Source: CAYVLA01 sp964549615 [NCBI: uncultured Thermococci archaeon]
GTDB lineage: Archaea > CAYQAE01 > CAYVLA01
NCBI GenBank assembly: GCA_964549615.1
Contig: CAZJVP010000101.1
Location: 1-64,000 of the forward strand
DNA length: 64,000 nucleotides
Reading direction: 5' to 3'
Part shown: piece by piece, positions 42,425 to 51,139 of the stretch
How the letters are laid out: each line of letters begins with the position of its first letter
Position numbering within the stretch: the stretch's first letter is position 1
The notes under the pieces: model-generated
What the model was told of the DNA's origin: nothing
Databases searched by the model: none
The model's input: the letters and a program-made list of their open reading frames with translations, nothing else
Position numbers and translations under genes: made by a program

Positions 42425-43465
42425 ATGAAGCACCTTGTGGGAACATGGATCTGCCTGATATTAGGACTGGTCGTCCCCGCCGCACTCTGCCTGCCGCCGG
42501 CCGAGGACGTGAACAAGATAGCCCTTGAGTACGTCCGTTCCTCCCAAAACTACCTGGATAACGGGGGCTTTGGCGAGATCGTGACCGCGACGAGGCTCGG
42601 GGAGAAGGTCTGCGTGGTCGTTGTGGAGTACCAGACCAGGCACGTCGGGATGCTCCAGGTCATTGGGCGGTTCGCCAGTTACATAACCATAGACTCGACC
42701 ACGCTGCAGGTGGTAGAGGCAACTACCGAGGACATCACCGGCCGGGGCGATGAGCCGGGCTCCGGGTCGACTGAGCCGGGGAACGTCAGCGGCGACGAGC
42801 CGGTCCTCATCTCCCCGGGCGAGGAGGAATCCTACCGCTATAAGATATCCTACACGATCAACGAGACGAGGGAGATGATCGCCAAGCAAGGGATGGAAGA
42901 AAACCTGTCGGATGTCCTGGCTCTGCTGGACCGGGCCCAAGCCCTGCTCGACGGCGGGGAATACGACGAGGCCTTGCAGGTGGTGTTGGATGCGAGGGCG
43001 ATTGCGGAGGAGTTCATCTACGGCACCCCGGTCGATGAGCCTGGCGAAGAGCCTGGGAGCCCTAGCGAGGCGGAGATGCCGTGGCTGTACGGATACATCG
43101 TGGTCTTCGATCACGAGCCGACAGGAGACGATTGGGAGAGGCTGAGACAGATGTTCAATGCAACCTTGATCGCCAAGGCAAGCGTCAGCGTCGATGAGAA
43201 TTACTCCTACTGGGTAAGGGTTTCCGGGGTTTCACCGGACGAGCTCAGGAAGGTGGAGGGCATCAAGGATGTGCTGGCGTTAAGGGGAGATCTGATCAAC
43301 CCAGCGGAGGGCCACACGGATGTCCCCGAGCTTCCCGTGCCGGCGTCGGTCATGGCCGGAGCTTTGACGATCATGGGATTTCGCAGGCGCTGGGCCGTCC
43401 GGTCTCTTAGAGGCCCTGCCGCCTCCCCGGCCTCCGCAGTTGGAGTTGGTCAAAAAGAATTATAA
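42425..43465 (+). CDS. Secreted protein with helical repeats and possible C-terminal anchor
   Basis: 346 residues. Signal peptide (TWICLILGLVVPAALC), a first alpha/beta domain (VNKIALEYVRSSQNYLDNGG; probably PepSY-like, about 25-105), an acidic Gly/Pro/Ser linker, a helical hairpin segment (LLDRAQALLDGGEYDEALQV) resembling the stalk of the P1-P5 proteins, a second small alpha/beta domain (about 220-300), and a hydrophobic stretch with RRRW near the C-terminus. No family recognised. P3 follows after 24 bases but with its own TATA box. The two may act together at the cell surface. Confidence 0.6.
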   Translation: MKHLVGTWICLILGLVVPAALCLPPAEDVNKIALEYVRSSQNYLDNGGFGEIVTATRLGEKVCVVVVEYQTRHVGMLQVIGRFASYITIDSTTLQVVEATTEDITGRGDEPGSGSTEPGNVSGDEPVLISPGEEESYRYKISYTINETREMIAKQGMEENLSDVLALLDRAQALLDGGEYDEALQVVLDARAIAEEFIYGTPVDEPGEEPGSPSEAEMPWLYGYIVVFDHEPTGDDWERLRQMFNATLIAKASVSVDENYSYWVRVSGVSPDELRKVEGIKDVLALRGDLINPAEGHTDVPELPVPASVMAGALTIMGFRRRWAVRSLRGPAASPASAVGVGQKEL

Positions 43466-43489
43466 CGACCGCCGAGGCCGGTTAGGTCG

Positions 43490-44689
43490 ATGAGCCGAAG
43501 GTTCGAGGCGTCCCTCCTTTTGATTTTGTTGGCGATGCTGACACTTCGACCCGGCTTAGGCAGGCAAGCCGCCACCGATCCGGACAGCGGGCGCATCCGG
43601 GTGATCTACTTCGGCGACTCATGGGGGGTGTTAAGCCCCTACCAGTACCTCGTCCGCGACCCGATGCTTGCGGTGACGCCGGTGCCGGCGTCCTCAACCC
43701 ACCTCGGAGGCGTGCCTAATGCCTCCCGGTACATAAGGCTACACATGCCTAGGACGTTCGAGCTTCTGACATCTAGGTTCGACGTCATCATCCTGAGCGA
43801 CACCGTCAAGGCCTACTACACCCCGACGCAGCTGAACTGGTTCAGGGACGCGGTGAAGGATCGCGGCCGGGGTCTGCTGATGGTGGGCGGAAGGGAGGTG
43901 CAGACGGGTGAATGGTGGGCCAACCCTGTCGAGGAAGCCCTGCCGGTGGACTGGGTTCCGGGACAGACCTACGAGAAGCTCTTCAGGGCCTACCCAACGG
44001 ACCTTGATAGCGCGTTCCTCAAGTCGCTGCCGTGGGACAGCCTGCCGCCCTACCTTGGCATGAACCTTGCCAAGCTTAAGTCCGGGGCAAGCCTCCTTTT
44101 GCGATCCGACGTGCAGGACTACCCGGTCTTGGCTTTCTGGGAGTATGGAAGCGGTGCCGGCGTGGCCCACACCCCGGACTGGACCCCTGCTTGGGGTGGG
44201 CAGATCTGGCAGTGGGAGTTCTACGGCGATTTCGTGGCAAACCTCATGTATCTCGCTTCCGGCGCAGAGATCCCGGCGGATCCTTTGATGATGCGGGACA
44301 TCAGGGAGGAGTTCTACCGCTTCGACATACAGCGCGGGATAATTACAGGGATGCTGGAGTTCGTCGAGAAGTTTGGGGCAAACGTCGGCCCCCTCGAGGA
44401 CAAGCTCTTGGAGATCGACGCCGCGAAACAGGAAGCGACGCGCCTCTACGTGAAACAGGAGTACGGACAGGTTCTGGAAACGATGAGGGCCGCCAGAGCC
44501 GAGCTTGACGGCGTTCTCGACCTTGCGCTTATGACCAAGGACAGAGCCCTGCTCTGGATCTACATCTCGGAGGCGATGGCCGTGACCGGCACTTCCTTGG
44601 TCTGCGGCATCGCGATATGGCTTCTCATGGTCAGGCGTAGGCTCTACAAAGCCGTGGGGACTACCCGTATGCTCGGCCGGGCCAGTTGA
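43490..44689 (+). CDS. Membrane-anchored amidotransferase-fold protein, family member P3
   Basis: 399 residues, the most canonical member: signal peptide (FEASLLLILLAMLTL), Rossmann-like domain starting RIRVIYFGDSWG with RLHMPRTFELL, DVIILSDTV and GRGLLMVGG (the place of the amidotransferase nucleophile elbow, but with Gly-Gly and no Cys), WQWEFYGDFVANLMY before the stalk (about 270-345), then KDRALLWIYISEA, one transmembrane helix and tail RRRLYKAVGTTR. ATG at 43490 is 27 bases after GAATTATAACG (about 43458-43468): leaderless. Confidence 0.75.
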   Translation: MSRRFEASLLLILLAMLTLRPGLGRQAATDPDSGRIRVIYFGDSWGVLSPYQYLVRDPMLAVTPVPASSTHLGGVPNASRYIRLHMPRTFELLTSRFDVIILSDTVKAYYTPTQLNWFRDAVKDRGRGLLMVGGREVQTGEWWANPVEEALPVDWVPGQTYEKLFRAYPTDLDSAFLKSLPWDSLPPYLGMNLAKLKSGASLLLRSDVQDYPVLAFWEYGSGAGVAHTPDWTPAWGGQIWQWEFYGDFVANLMYLASGAEIPADPLMMRDIREEFYRFDIQRGIITGMLEFVEKFGANVGPLEDKLLEIDAAKQEATRLYVKQEYGQVLETMRAARAELDGVLDLALMTKDRALLWIYISEAMAVTGTSLVCGIAIWLLMVRRRLYKAVGTTRMLGRAS

Positions 44690-44699
44690 GCGCGGTCCA

Positions 44700-45600
44700 G
44701 ACGGCGCTTTTGCCTCCGGTTCATGCGCCGGATAAGTGTCCTGAACCCGGCGGAGGCCTCGGTTGGAGTCGGGTGGGAAAGCCATCGACCCTGCCTTTCG
44801 CGTGGGGACGTCAGGGTGCATTGGGCCTGCCCTGCGGCCAGCGGGCCGAGCGCTCAGGTCACGCACTCCCGTGCATCTACCTCTTGGTCTTCAGGTTGGA
44901 TATCGCCACGGGCCCAGCGACAAGCAAAGGCAGGCAGGCCGCAGGCACGCGGGCGCATGGGTCAAGGGATATCACGGACCATGATCCCTTCAAATCTTCT
45001 AGGGAGTCCATCGGCGCTCCGGCCACGACCGGCGGTAGAGCACCATGTACCCCGTTCGCTTGCCGGAGGAACGACGTCCACGTGCAGAAGGCGGATGTCC
45101 CCCACAGCCCTGCCTGCTGATGCCACGCCGATCAGGGTCGTCCCAACCGCTGCAAGCACGAAGCTGGCGGGCTGTGGCGGGGCATCACCATGTAGATGAG
45201 GGTCGGCGGAATCATGAGGTAGATCGTGGTGAGCGCCACGGACTTGCTGCTCGCCCGGTCAGCCGTCCATCCCCAAAGGTATGCGGAGAGCAGCCCAGCC
45301 TTTCGACGCGTCGGCGTTCGATCTTGGCCAGATGGCGCTGGTCAATCCCATCTTTCCGGATACAGAGTCCTATAGCCCGGGAGAAGGATGCTTGCGACGA
45401 ATCCAAGCTCGCCGATGTGCTGACAGATCCTGTCGGCCCATATGCGCTTCCTCTCCGGGTTGCCGTTGGCGGCAACATCGAGCACGTAGGTTCTGTGTCT
45501 GGGGGACTCGCCCGCTATCCTTCCGTAGCCTTGCAGGGCGCTCCTGACATGCGGGCCCATTTCGCGGACCTCGACGATGATTCTCAAGCCAACCGCCGAC
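44700..45600 (-). pseudogene. Degraded MFS-type transporter remnant
   Basis: No intact gene in about 930 bases, but minus-strand fragments in different frames read as one membrane protein: ADRICQHIGELGFVASILLP (about 45360-45420), then LLSAYLWGWTADRASSKSVA with the MFS-like G-x-x-ADR loop (about 45215-45290), TTIYLMIPPTLIYMV, and VLAAVGTTLIGVASAGRAVG (about 45100-45160). Frameshifts separate them. I read it as a decayed major-facilitator transporter; the exact ends are uncertain. Confidence 0.45.
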
Positions 45601-45624
45601 CCTGAGAAATCGATCTGGCGGGGA

Positions 45625-46119
45625 TCATTTGACCGTCTCGAAGCTTACGACCTGATCAAAAGGCCTGCGCTCCGGGGCATCCGGCTTCTCCGCGGCATAC
45701 CCGACCGATATGACCGCGACCGGCTTCCAGCCATCCGGGGCCTTCAAAAGCCGGCAGATTGCCTCGTCGTCGAAGGATCCGTTCCAGCAGGTCGCTAGGC
45801 CCTCCTCGTGCGCGGTCAGGAGCATGTTCTGTATGGCGGCGGCCGTCTCTTGGATCGAGTATAGCTCCGCGTCGCGCCTGCTCGCCCCCTTCAGGTCGGC
45901 GAAGACCACGATGTTGACCGGCGCCTGCGCGATGTGGCGCTGACTGGAGATCGCCCTCTTGGTGTCCCCATTCCTTACCACCACGAATCTCCACCTCTCA
46001 TTTGCGCAAGGGGCCCAAAGCCCTGCGTCGATGATTCGCTTGATCTTCTCGTCCTCGACCGGGGCATCCCTGTATTTCCTCACGGATCTCCTGTTCCTTA
46101 TAGCATCCTGCAGCTCCAT
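45625..46119 (-). CDS. Nitroreductase-family FMN oxidoreductase
   Basis: 164 residues with the family N-terminus MELQDAIRNRRSVRKYRD (FMN phosphate contact), LWAPCANERWRFVVV, QETAAAIQNMLLTAHEEGLA and the C-terminal ISVGYAAEKP. Reduces nitro compounds, quinones or flavins with NAD(P)H. The ATG at 46119 has GGAGG ten bases upstream; an in-frame GTG at 46182 would add 21 residues and is closer to the TATA element (AGTTTTAAG, minus, about 46222-46230). Confidence 0.88.
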   Translation of the reverse strand: MELQDAIRNRRSVRKYRDAPVEDEKIKRIIDAGLWAPCANERWRFVVVRNGDTKRAISSQRHIAQAPVNIVVFADLKGASRRDAELYSIQETAAAIQNMLLTAHEEGLATCWNGSFDDEAICRLLKAPDGWKPVAVISVGYAAEKPDAPERRPFDQVVSFETVK

Positions 46120-46395
46120 CCCTTCACGCCTCCGAAGCTCGTGCGTTATGGCCTCCTCGTCGGGTGTAGATCTCGCCGTCACACGGTCGTCGTTGCGGCA
46201 CGCAACCTATCGTTTCCGTCTCTTAAAACTGATTGCGGAGGGGCTCGCCTTATCGGGCCGGTCCTAGCGCCTAGGCTTGAGCTCACCTTGCAAAAGCAGT
46301 TCATCGCGCAACACGGATTCCTACCTCTCACTCCTTGGGGACGGGCAATTCCTGGGTCGAGGAAGATTTAAGATGCCGCTGACGACTGGCTTAAC

Positions 46396-47154
46396 ATGCC
46401 AGCCGTAGTTGGAGTTATACCTGCCAGATACGGATCGACCCGGCTGGAGGGCAAGGTCCTTGCCGAGATCGGCGGAAAGCCGATGATCCAACATGTATGG
46501 GAGAGGGCAGGGAGGGCCAAGCTGATCGATGAGCTCATCATCGCGGTGGACCACGCCCGGGTGTACGAAGCGGCTAAGAGGTTTGGGGCGCATGTCGTGA
46601 TGACCTCTACCTCCCATACCTGCGGGACGGAGAGGGTGGAGGAGGCCGTCAGGAAGCTCGACTGTGAGATCGCCGTTAACATACAGGGCGATGAGCCGTT
46701 CATCCAGCCGGTGACCATAGACGAGGCCGTTCAGCCTCTCATCCAGGATCCGAGCCTTCCCATGGCCACGGTCATGAGGAAGATAACGTCTGAGGAAGAT
46801 CTGCAGGACCCGGGCGTGGTGAAGGTGGTCACCGATCTCAACGGCATGGCATTGTACTTCTCCAGATCCCTCATACCGTACCCGAGGCGGAGGGAGAACC
46901 TTCAGGCATTCGAGCACATCGGTATCTACAGCTTCCGAAAGGACTTCTTATCCAAGTTCGTCAGGATGAAGCCGACGCCCTTGGAACAAACCGAGCTCCT
47001 CGAGATGCTCAGGGTGCTTGAGAACGGCTACCGGATCAAGGTCGTGCTCACGAGTTACGAGGGCGAGACCTTGAGCGTGGATACGCCCCAGGACCTCGAG
47101 AAGGCAAGGGCGCTGTACGAGAGGATGGTCCATGGCGAGCGAAAGCGAGATTAG
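46396..47154 (+). CDS. kdsB: 3-deoxy-manno-octulosonate cytidylyltransferase (CMP-KDO synthetase) type
   Basis: 252 residues matching KdsB throughout: VIPARYGSTRLEGKVL, GGKPMIQHVWERA, AVNIQGDEPFI, YFSRSLIPYPR, HIGIYSFRKDFL, PTPLEQTELLEMLRVLENG and SVDTPQDLEKA. In bacteria it activates KDO for lipopolysaccharide; in an archaeon it would activate a KDO-like sialic-type sugar for surface glycans. ATG at 46396 is 27 bases after GATTTAAG (about 46366-46373): leaderless. The next gene starts 23 bases before its end. Confidence 0.9.
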   Translation: MPAVVGVIPARYGSTRLEGKVLAEIGGKPMIQHVWERAGRAKLIDELIIAVDHARVYEAAKRFGAHVVMTSTSHTCGTERVEEAVRKLDCEIAVNIQGDEPFIQPVTIDEAVQPLIQDPSLPMATVMRKITSEEDLQDPGVVKVVTDLNGMALYFSRSLIPYPRRRENLQAFEHIGIYSFRKDFLSKFVRMKPTPLEQTELLEMLRVLENGYRIKVVLTSYEGETLSVDTPQDLEKARALYERMVHGERKRD

Positions 47155-48373
47155 GGCGCTGTACGAAGGCCTAGCAGTGGAGACCAGGGAACGTCTGGAC
47201 GCCGTCACGGAGAGGATCTGCCGGGTGAAGGAGGACGGCGGCAAGCTCTGCGTCGTGACGGGGAGCGGCCCGAACCTTCACGAGGGCGTTACCACGCTCA
47301 TCGCGGAGTTGATACGCAAGGGCGTGGTGGATGGCGTTCTCACCAGCTCGGCCGTCGTCGCGCACGAAATGGCCGGCACTTTGGAGAAGGTGTACAGGGT
47401 GGATGGAAAGGAGCTTGGCGTGGATGTCGACCTGCTGCCGGCGGACGGAAGGTTCGAGATATCCCTGTGCGGCGACGAGGTCTTGCGAAGGTTGGAGGGC
47501 GAGATGAAGGTCGACCGCGACCTAATCTCCAGGGCCCTCGCGATCCCTGGGGACACGATCATCAAGGCTGCAGGGAACATGTCGTACCCCCTCGGGCTGA
47601 GAACGGAGCTCATATCGCACGAGATCCGCGATCTCGCCAGATCCCGGGGGCTGAGCTTTGAGGGGGTCGCGGGGCTCGGAGCTGATCCAAGGACGATGAT
47701 CGGGGCCGCAGCCGAGACGGGCATCCCGCTCGTGGTGACGGTGCCTCAGCTAGTCGGCGGGGGGTCGGTGGGGATGGACATAGCCGACTCCACCTCGATG
47801 AGGGACAGAAGCCAGAGGGTTGCGAAGGTCCTGAGCTCATGCGACGTAATCCTGGAGTCGGCCCTTGCCCTGGCACAGGAGGTCCACGACGGCCCGTTCG
47901 AGACCTATACGGGCCACGGGATATGGTCTCGCTGGGTCGGGGATTGGACCTACAGACTCAAGGACAAGTATCTCGTGAGGATCGACCTCGACCCGAACCT
48001 TGAACTGGCGTGGAGAAAGGAGAAGGAGTCGGGGGGCGTCAAGGAGGCCGTGGCCAAGGGCCTGCCGAAGACGAAGATTCTCGGCATACCTTTTAGGATG
48101 GAGATGTCGGGATTCGCCCGCCTCCCGAATAGCGTTCCGATCGTGGGCGACATCGGGCGGATCTGGCCGGTGATCGCGCACGAGGTGACGAGGCGCCTGG
48201 GCATCAAGCTCGACTTCATCTCCCATCCGCAGGAGACGGACTTGGGCAGGGAGATGCGGGAATGGATCGTGAAGGAGGTTCGCATCCTGGATAGGGAGAA
48301 GATGTACGAGGCGCTCGGGCTTTCTTCCCGCTCGGCGCGCCGTCGGATGAAAGTCTCTACCCCGACCGCCTGA
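47132..48373 (+). CDS. Deoxyhypusine synthase-like / ArgZ C-terminal-like protein of unknown function
   Basis: 413 residues, soluble. An NAD-binding-like core contains LCVVTGSGPNLHEGVTTLI, GVVDGVLTSSAVVAHEM and VPQLVGGGSVGMDIADS, a pattern resembling the deoxyhypusine synthase fold and the TIGR00300 domain of archaeal ArgZ-type proteins. True deoxyhypusine synthase has a different active-site Lys region, so the function is open. It overlaps kdsB by 23 bases and is coexpressed, which suggests (inference only) a role in the same sugar pathway. The C-terminal 20 residues are basic. Confidence 0.5.
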   Translation: MASESEIRALYEGLAVETRERLDAVTERICRVKEDGGKLCVVTGSGPNLHEGVTTLIAELIRKGVVDGVLTSSAVVAHEMAGTLEKVYRVDGKELGVDVDLLPADGRFEISLCGDEVLRRLEGEMKVDRDLISRALAIPGDTIIKAAGNMSYPLGLRTELISHEIRDLARSRGLSFEGVAGLGADPRTMIGAAAETGIPLVVTVPQLVGGGSVGMDIADSTSMRDRSQRVAKVLSSCDVILESALALAQEVHDGPFETYTGHGIWSRWVGDWTYRLKDKYLVRIDLDPNLELAWRKEKESGGVKEAVAKGLPKTKILGIPFRMEMSGFARLPNSVPIVGDIGRIWPVIAHEVTRRLGIKLDFISHPQETDLGREMREWIVKEVRILDREKMYEALGLSSRSARRRMKVSTPTA

Positions 48374-48497
48374 TGGATCGGGTCGCCCTCTTTGTGGAGA
48401 CGGCGAGCAAGGGCGCGAAGCTTTTCGTTGCGTACTTGGGAGATCTGACGGGAAAAATGGGGGCACGCCGTCGCGCGGCGTGCCTTTGATCATCTTC

Positions 48498-49877
48498 TCA
48501 GTTTCTTCTGCACACCAATCTTGCGCATACCAGCAGCAAGGGAGCGATCCAGAGCAGCTCGGGGATGGGAATGACGCACCAGTTCTGCGAGTTGTGCTGC
48601 ATCTGTGGCCAAGGCATCTTGGTGGCGTCGTACTTGCCGCCAAGAGTTACGCAGTAGAAGTCGTCGCCGTCGAACTTGAACAGGATCTCGGTCTTGCCGT
48701 CCTTATCGACATCCGCAAGACAGACCCCGCTCTCGGCCCTGTCGTTCTGGCGTAGCTTGGTCGTGTTGAATATCGCTTGGACGTTGCCTCTGTTGTCTAG
48801 GACATACAGGCAAGGAGCGACCATGACGACGTCCACCTGTCCGTCGCCCGTCACATCCCCAAACACCTGGTAGTTGCCCCAGTGCGCGGGATAGGCGGGT
48901 TTGAACTTCCACTTGGTCTTCCCCGTGAAGCAGTCCACGCAGTAGGCCATGTAGTTGCTCATGAGTACGGTTTCCATGTGTCCGTCGTTGTCGATGTCTC
49001 CCAGCGGGATGTCGAATCTGAACTTCTCGTCTCCGGGCATTGTGTCCGCTGTCCAGTGCCACAGCTCGGTTCCGAAGTAGGAAACGCAGTAGAGCCTCCC
49101 CTCGTCGTTGGGGGCCAGGATCTCGTACTCACCGTCATTGTTCACATCGGCCACGACTGCGGTGTTGCTCTGGAACTTCCCGCCGGTGGGGAACCTCCAC
49201 TTCTCCTGCCCCGTTGCGGCGTTGTAACAGTAGATATTGGTGTCTTGGCACAGGGCGATCAGCTCGACCTGCCCGTCCCGATCGACATCGACCACGGTCG
49301 GGTGGCATTCGAACGATCCCCCCGCCTCGGGAGACTTCCAGAAAAGGCTGCCAGTGTGGGTCAGCGCATAGATGTGTCTATCGTCCTCCGGGAAGAAGAC
49401 CTCCATATATCCGTCGCCGTTTACGTCGTAGGCCTCTGGCGTATCCTCTATGGAGTCCCCGGTGGGGCCGTACTTCCAGATGAGCTGCCCCGTGTTGCTG
49501 ATGCAGTAGACCATCCTGTCCCTCGCCCCGATCAGTATCTCGACCTTGCCGTCCTTGTTGATGTCGGCTATGGTTGGCTTGGCCAGGGACTGTCCGATCG
49601 GGTCTGTGCCAAGGGGCGGATACAGCCACTTGATCGATCCGTCGTCCTTGAAGCAGGCAAGCCTGCCCTCGTTCTTCCTGTAGCAGAACAATATCTCGTT
49701 CCTGCCATCGTTGTCTATGTCGTATACGTTCGGCGAGGAGTGATGGGACTGTACCAAGTTCTGGGCTGTCAGGTCAACCGACCATTTCACCGTAACATCC
49801 AGAGCTGCTGCCATCGCCAGACATGCGAACAGAACTGTTCCCAGCGCTGCGATTGCCAGTTTCCTCATTTTACACAC
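48498..49877 (-). CDS. Membrane-anchored FG-GAP/PQQ-type beta-propeller protein
   Basis: About 456-459 residues. Signal peptide (KLAIAALGTVLFACLAMAAA), then seven or eight blades each with a Ca-binding-like D-x-[DN]-x-D-G loop (DIDNDGRNEIL, DINKDGKVEIL, DVNGDGYMEVF, DVDRDGQVELI, DVNNDGEYEIL, DIDNDGHMETV, DVTGDGQVDVV, DVDKDGKTEIL), and a C-terminal membrane anchor with CRRN tail. A surface binding protein. Start GTG 49877 or ATG 49868; AGATATTTC (minus, about 49941-49950) is upstream, giving a leader of 40-50 bases. Confidence 0.85.
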   Translation of the reverse strand: MCKMRKLAIAALGTVLFACLAMAAALDVTVKWSVDLTAQNLVQSHHSSPNVYDIDNDGRNEILFCYRKNEGRLACFKDDGSIKWLYPPLGTDPIGQSLAKPTIADINKDGKVEILIGARDRMVYCISNTGQLIWKYGPTGDSIEDTPEAYDVNGDGYMEVFFPEDDRHIYALTHTGSLFWKSPEAGGSFECHPTVVDVDRDGQVELIALCQDTNIYCYNAATGQEKWRFPTGGKFQSNTAVVADVNNDGEYEILAPNDEGRLYCVSYFGTELWHWTADTMPGDEKFRFDIPLGDIDNDGHMETVLMSNYMAYCVDCFTGKTKWKFKPAYPAHWGNYQVFGDVTGDGQVDVVMVAPCLYVLDNRGNVQAIFNTTKLRQNDRAESGVCLADVDKDGKTEILFKFDGDDFYCVTLGGKYDATKMPWPQMQHNSQNWCVIPIPELLWIAPLLLVCARLVCRRN

Positions 49878-50333
49878 CCTTAGCCGCCCTCACGCTGGTA
49901 GCAGCGAGAGAGCAAGCCCGGCGGTAAGGCTTAGCTCGGCTGAAATATCTTGCGTCGCCCGTCGCTTTCCCAGGCGCTTCCACGGCAGGCTCCCTCGAGC
50001 ACGTCTGTGCGTGGTGCTGGCCCCGCCCCCATCTTCACAAGAACGAGTGCGCCCCCTTTTCTCGCAAACGAGACGCCGTCATCAATACCTTTCCGGAGAG
50101 CATTGCCACCATATCTTGGGATGACGATCCTCCTCTTCGCATCCACACCCTGGGTCATTCCCCACACAGCCGTGCGGGAAGGATCATTACCGTCTTGCTA
50201 CCTCCTTTCCGATCCATCATTTCAGGTCGCCTCCCGATTGCATAATGCTTTGCCGGAAGCGGGGCCTTGCCATGAAGGACGCTGCGACACGGATTCAAAG
50301 CCAGGGAAATGGGTGAGGGGCATCCATAGCCGT
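49878..50333. other. Intergenic region; possible USP-like remnant on the minus strand
   Basis: About 450 bases. A 78-codon minus-strand frame (49931-50167) contains RRIVIPRYGGNALRKGIDDG and FARKGGALVLVK, which faintly resembles the start of a universal stress domain, but it is short, ends in unrelated sequence and overlaps the promoter of the propeller gene. I treat it as unproven. Nothing else is visible. Confidence 0.3.
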
Positions 50334-51137
50334 CTAGAGACGGGCGGCCGTCGTCGGCGCGACGAGGTGCTGGTTGTTGGTCTTTTCCAGAATGTCCATC
50401 ACCTCATCGACGTGCCTGAAGTACACCTCTTCCCTAAGATAATTTACGCGCGGCCGCGGAATGTCGATCTTGACCTCGCCCACGATCCTGCCCGGCCTTG
50501 GCGACATGACCACAACTCGGTCTGCCATGTACACGGCCTCCTCAACGTTATGGCTGACCATCAGGAAGCTGTTGGTCGGCAGGTTTGGGTCCCTCCAGAT
50601 CTCCAGAACCAACGCGCGGAGGCTCTTGGCCGTCAGCTCGTCCAGGGAGGAGAAGGGCTCGTCCATGAGGAGCACCTCGGGGTGAAGCGAAAGCGCCCTA
50701 GCGATTCCGACCCTCTGTTTCATCCCGCCGGAGAGGTCATGCGGATAGGTGTTCTCAAAACCCTCCAAACCGACCATCTTGATGTGCGCCTTTGCGCGTT
50801 CCCTCCTAGCTTCCTTTCCCAGCCCAAGGACCTCTAGGGGCAGCTCAACGTTCTCGATCGCGGTCTTCCATGGAAGGAGCCCGAACAGCTGGAAGATTAT
50901 CGTTATCGCGGGGCTCGGCGCCGTGTAGGGCCTGTCGTGGAAAAGTACCTGTCCGGAGTCGGGTTGTTCAAGGCCGGCTATGATCCTGAGCAGCGTCGAC
51001 TTTCCACATCCAGACGGGCCGACGACGCACACGAATTCATCCACATTGAGCGAGAGGCTCACGTCCTCAAGGACCTGGATCGTGCCCTTCTCAAACGGGT
51101 AAGACTTGCTCACATTCCTTACCTCAAGTAAAGCCAT
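50334..51137 (-). CDS. ABC transporter ATPase (NitT/TauT type)
   Basis: 267 residues with Walker A GPSGCGKST, Q-loop QLFGLLPW, signature LSGGMKQRVGIARAL, Walker B LLMDEPFSSLD and the switch His in MVSHNVEEAVY. Closest in pattern to the nitrate/taurine/aliphatic sulfonate ATPases. It follows the double permease after two bases, so they form one importer. No substrate-binding protein gene is next to them in the window. Confidence 0.9.
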   Translation of the reverse strand: MALLEVRNVSKSYPFEKGTIQVLEDVSLSLNVDEFVCVVGPSGCGKSTLLRIIAGLEQPDSGQVLFHDRPYTAPSPAITIIFQLFGLLPWKTAIENVELPLEVLGLGKEARRERAKAHIKMVGLEGFENTYPHDLSGGMKQRVGIARALSLHPEVLLMDEPFSSLDELTAKSLRALVLEIWRDPNLPTNSFLMVSHNVEEAVYMADRVVVMSPRPGRIVGEVKIDIPRPRVNYLREEVYFRHVDEVMDILEKTNNQHLVAPTTAARL

Positions 51138-51139
51138 CT

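Noticed and set aside
49931-50167. 78-codon minus-strand frame resembling a universal stress protein start
   Set aside because: Only a faint resemblance, no second half, overlaps the promoter region of the propeller gene.
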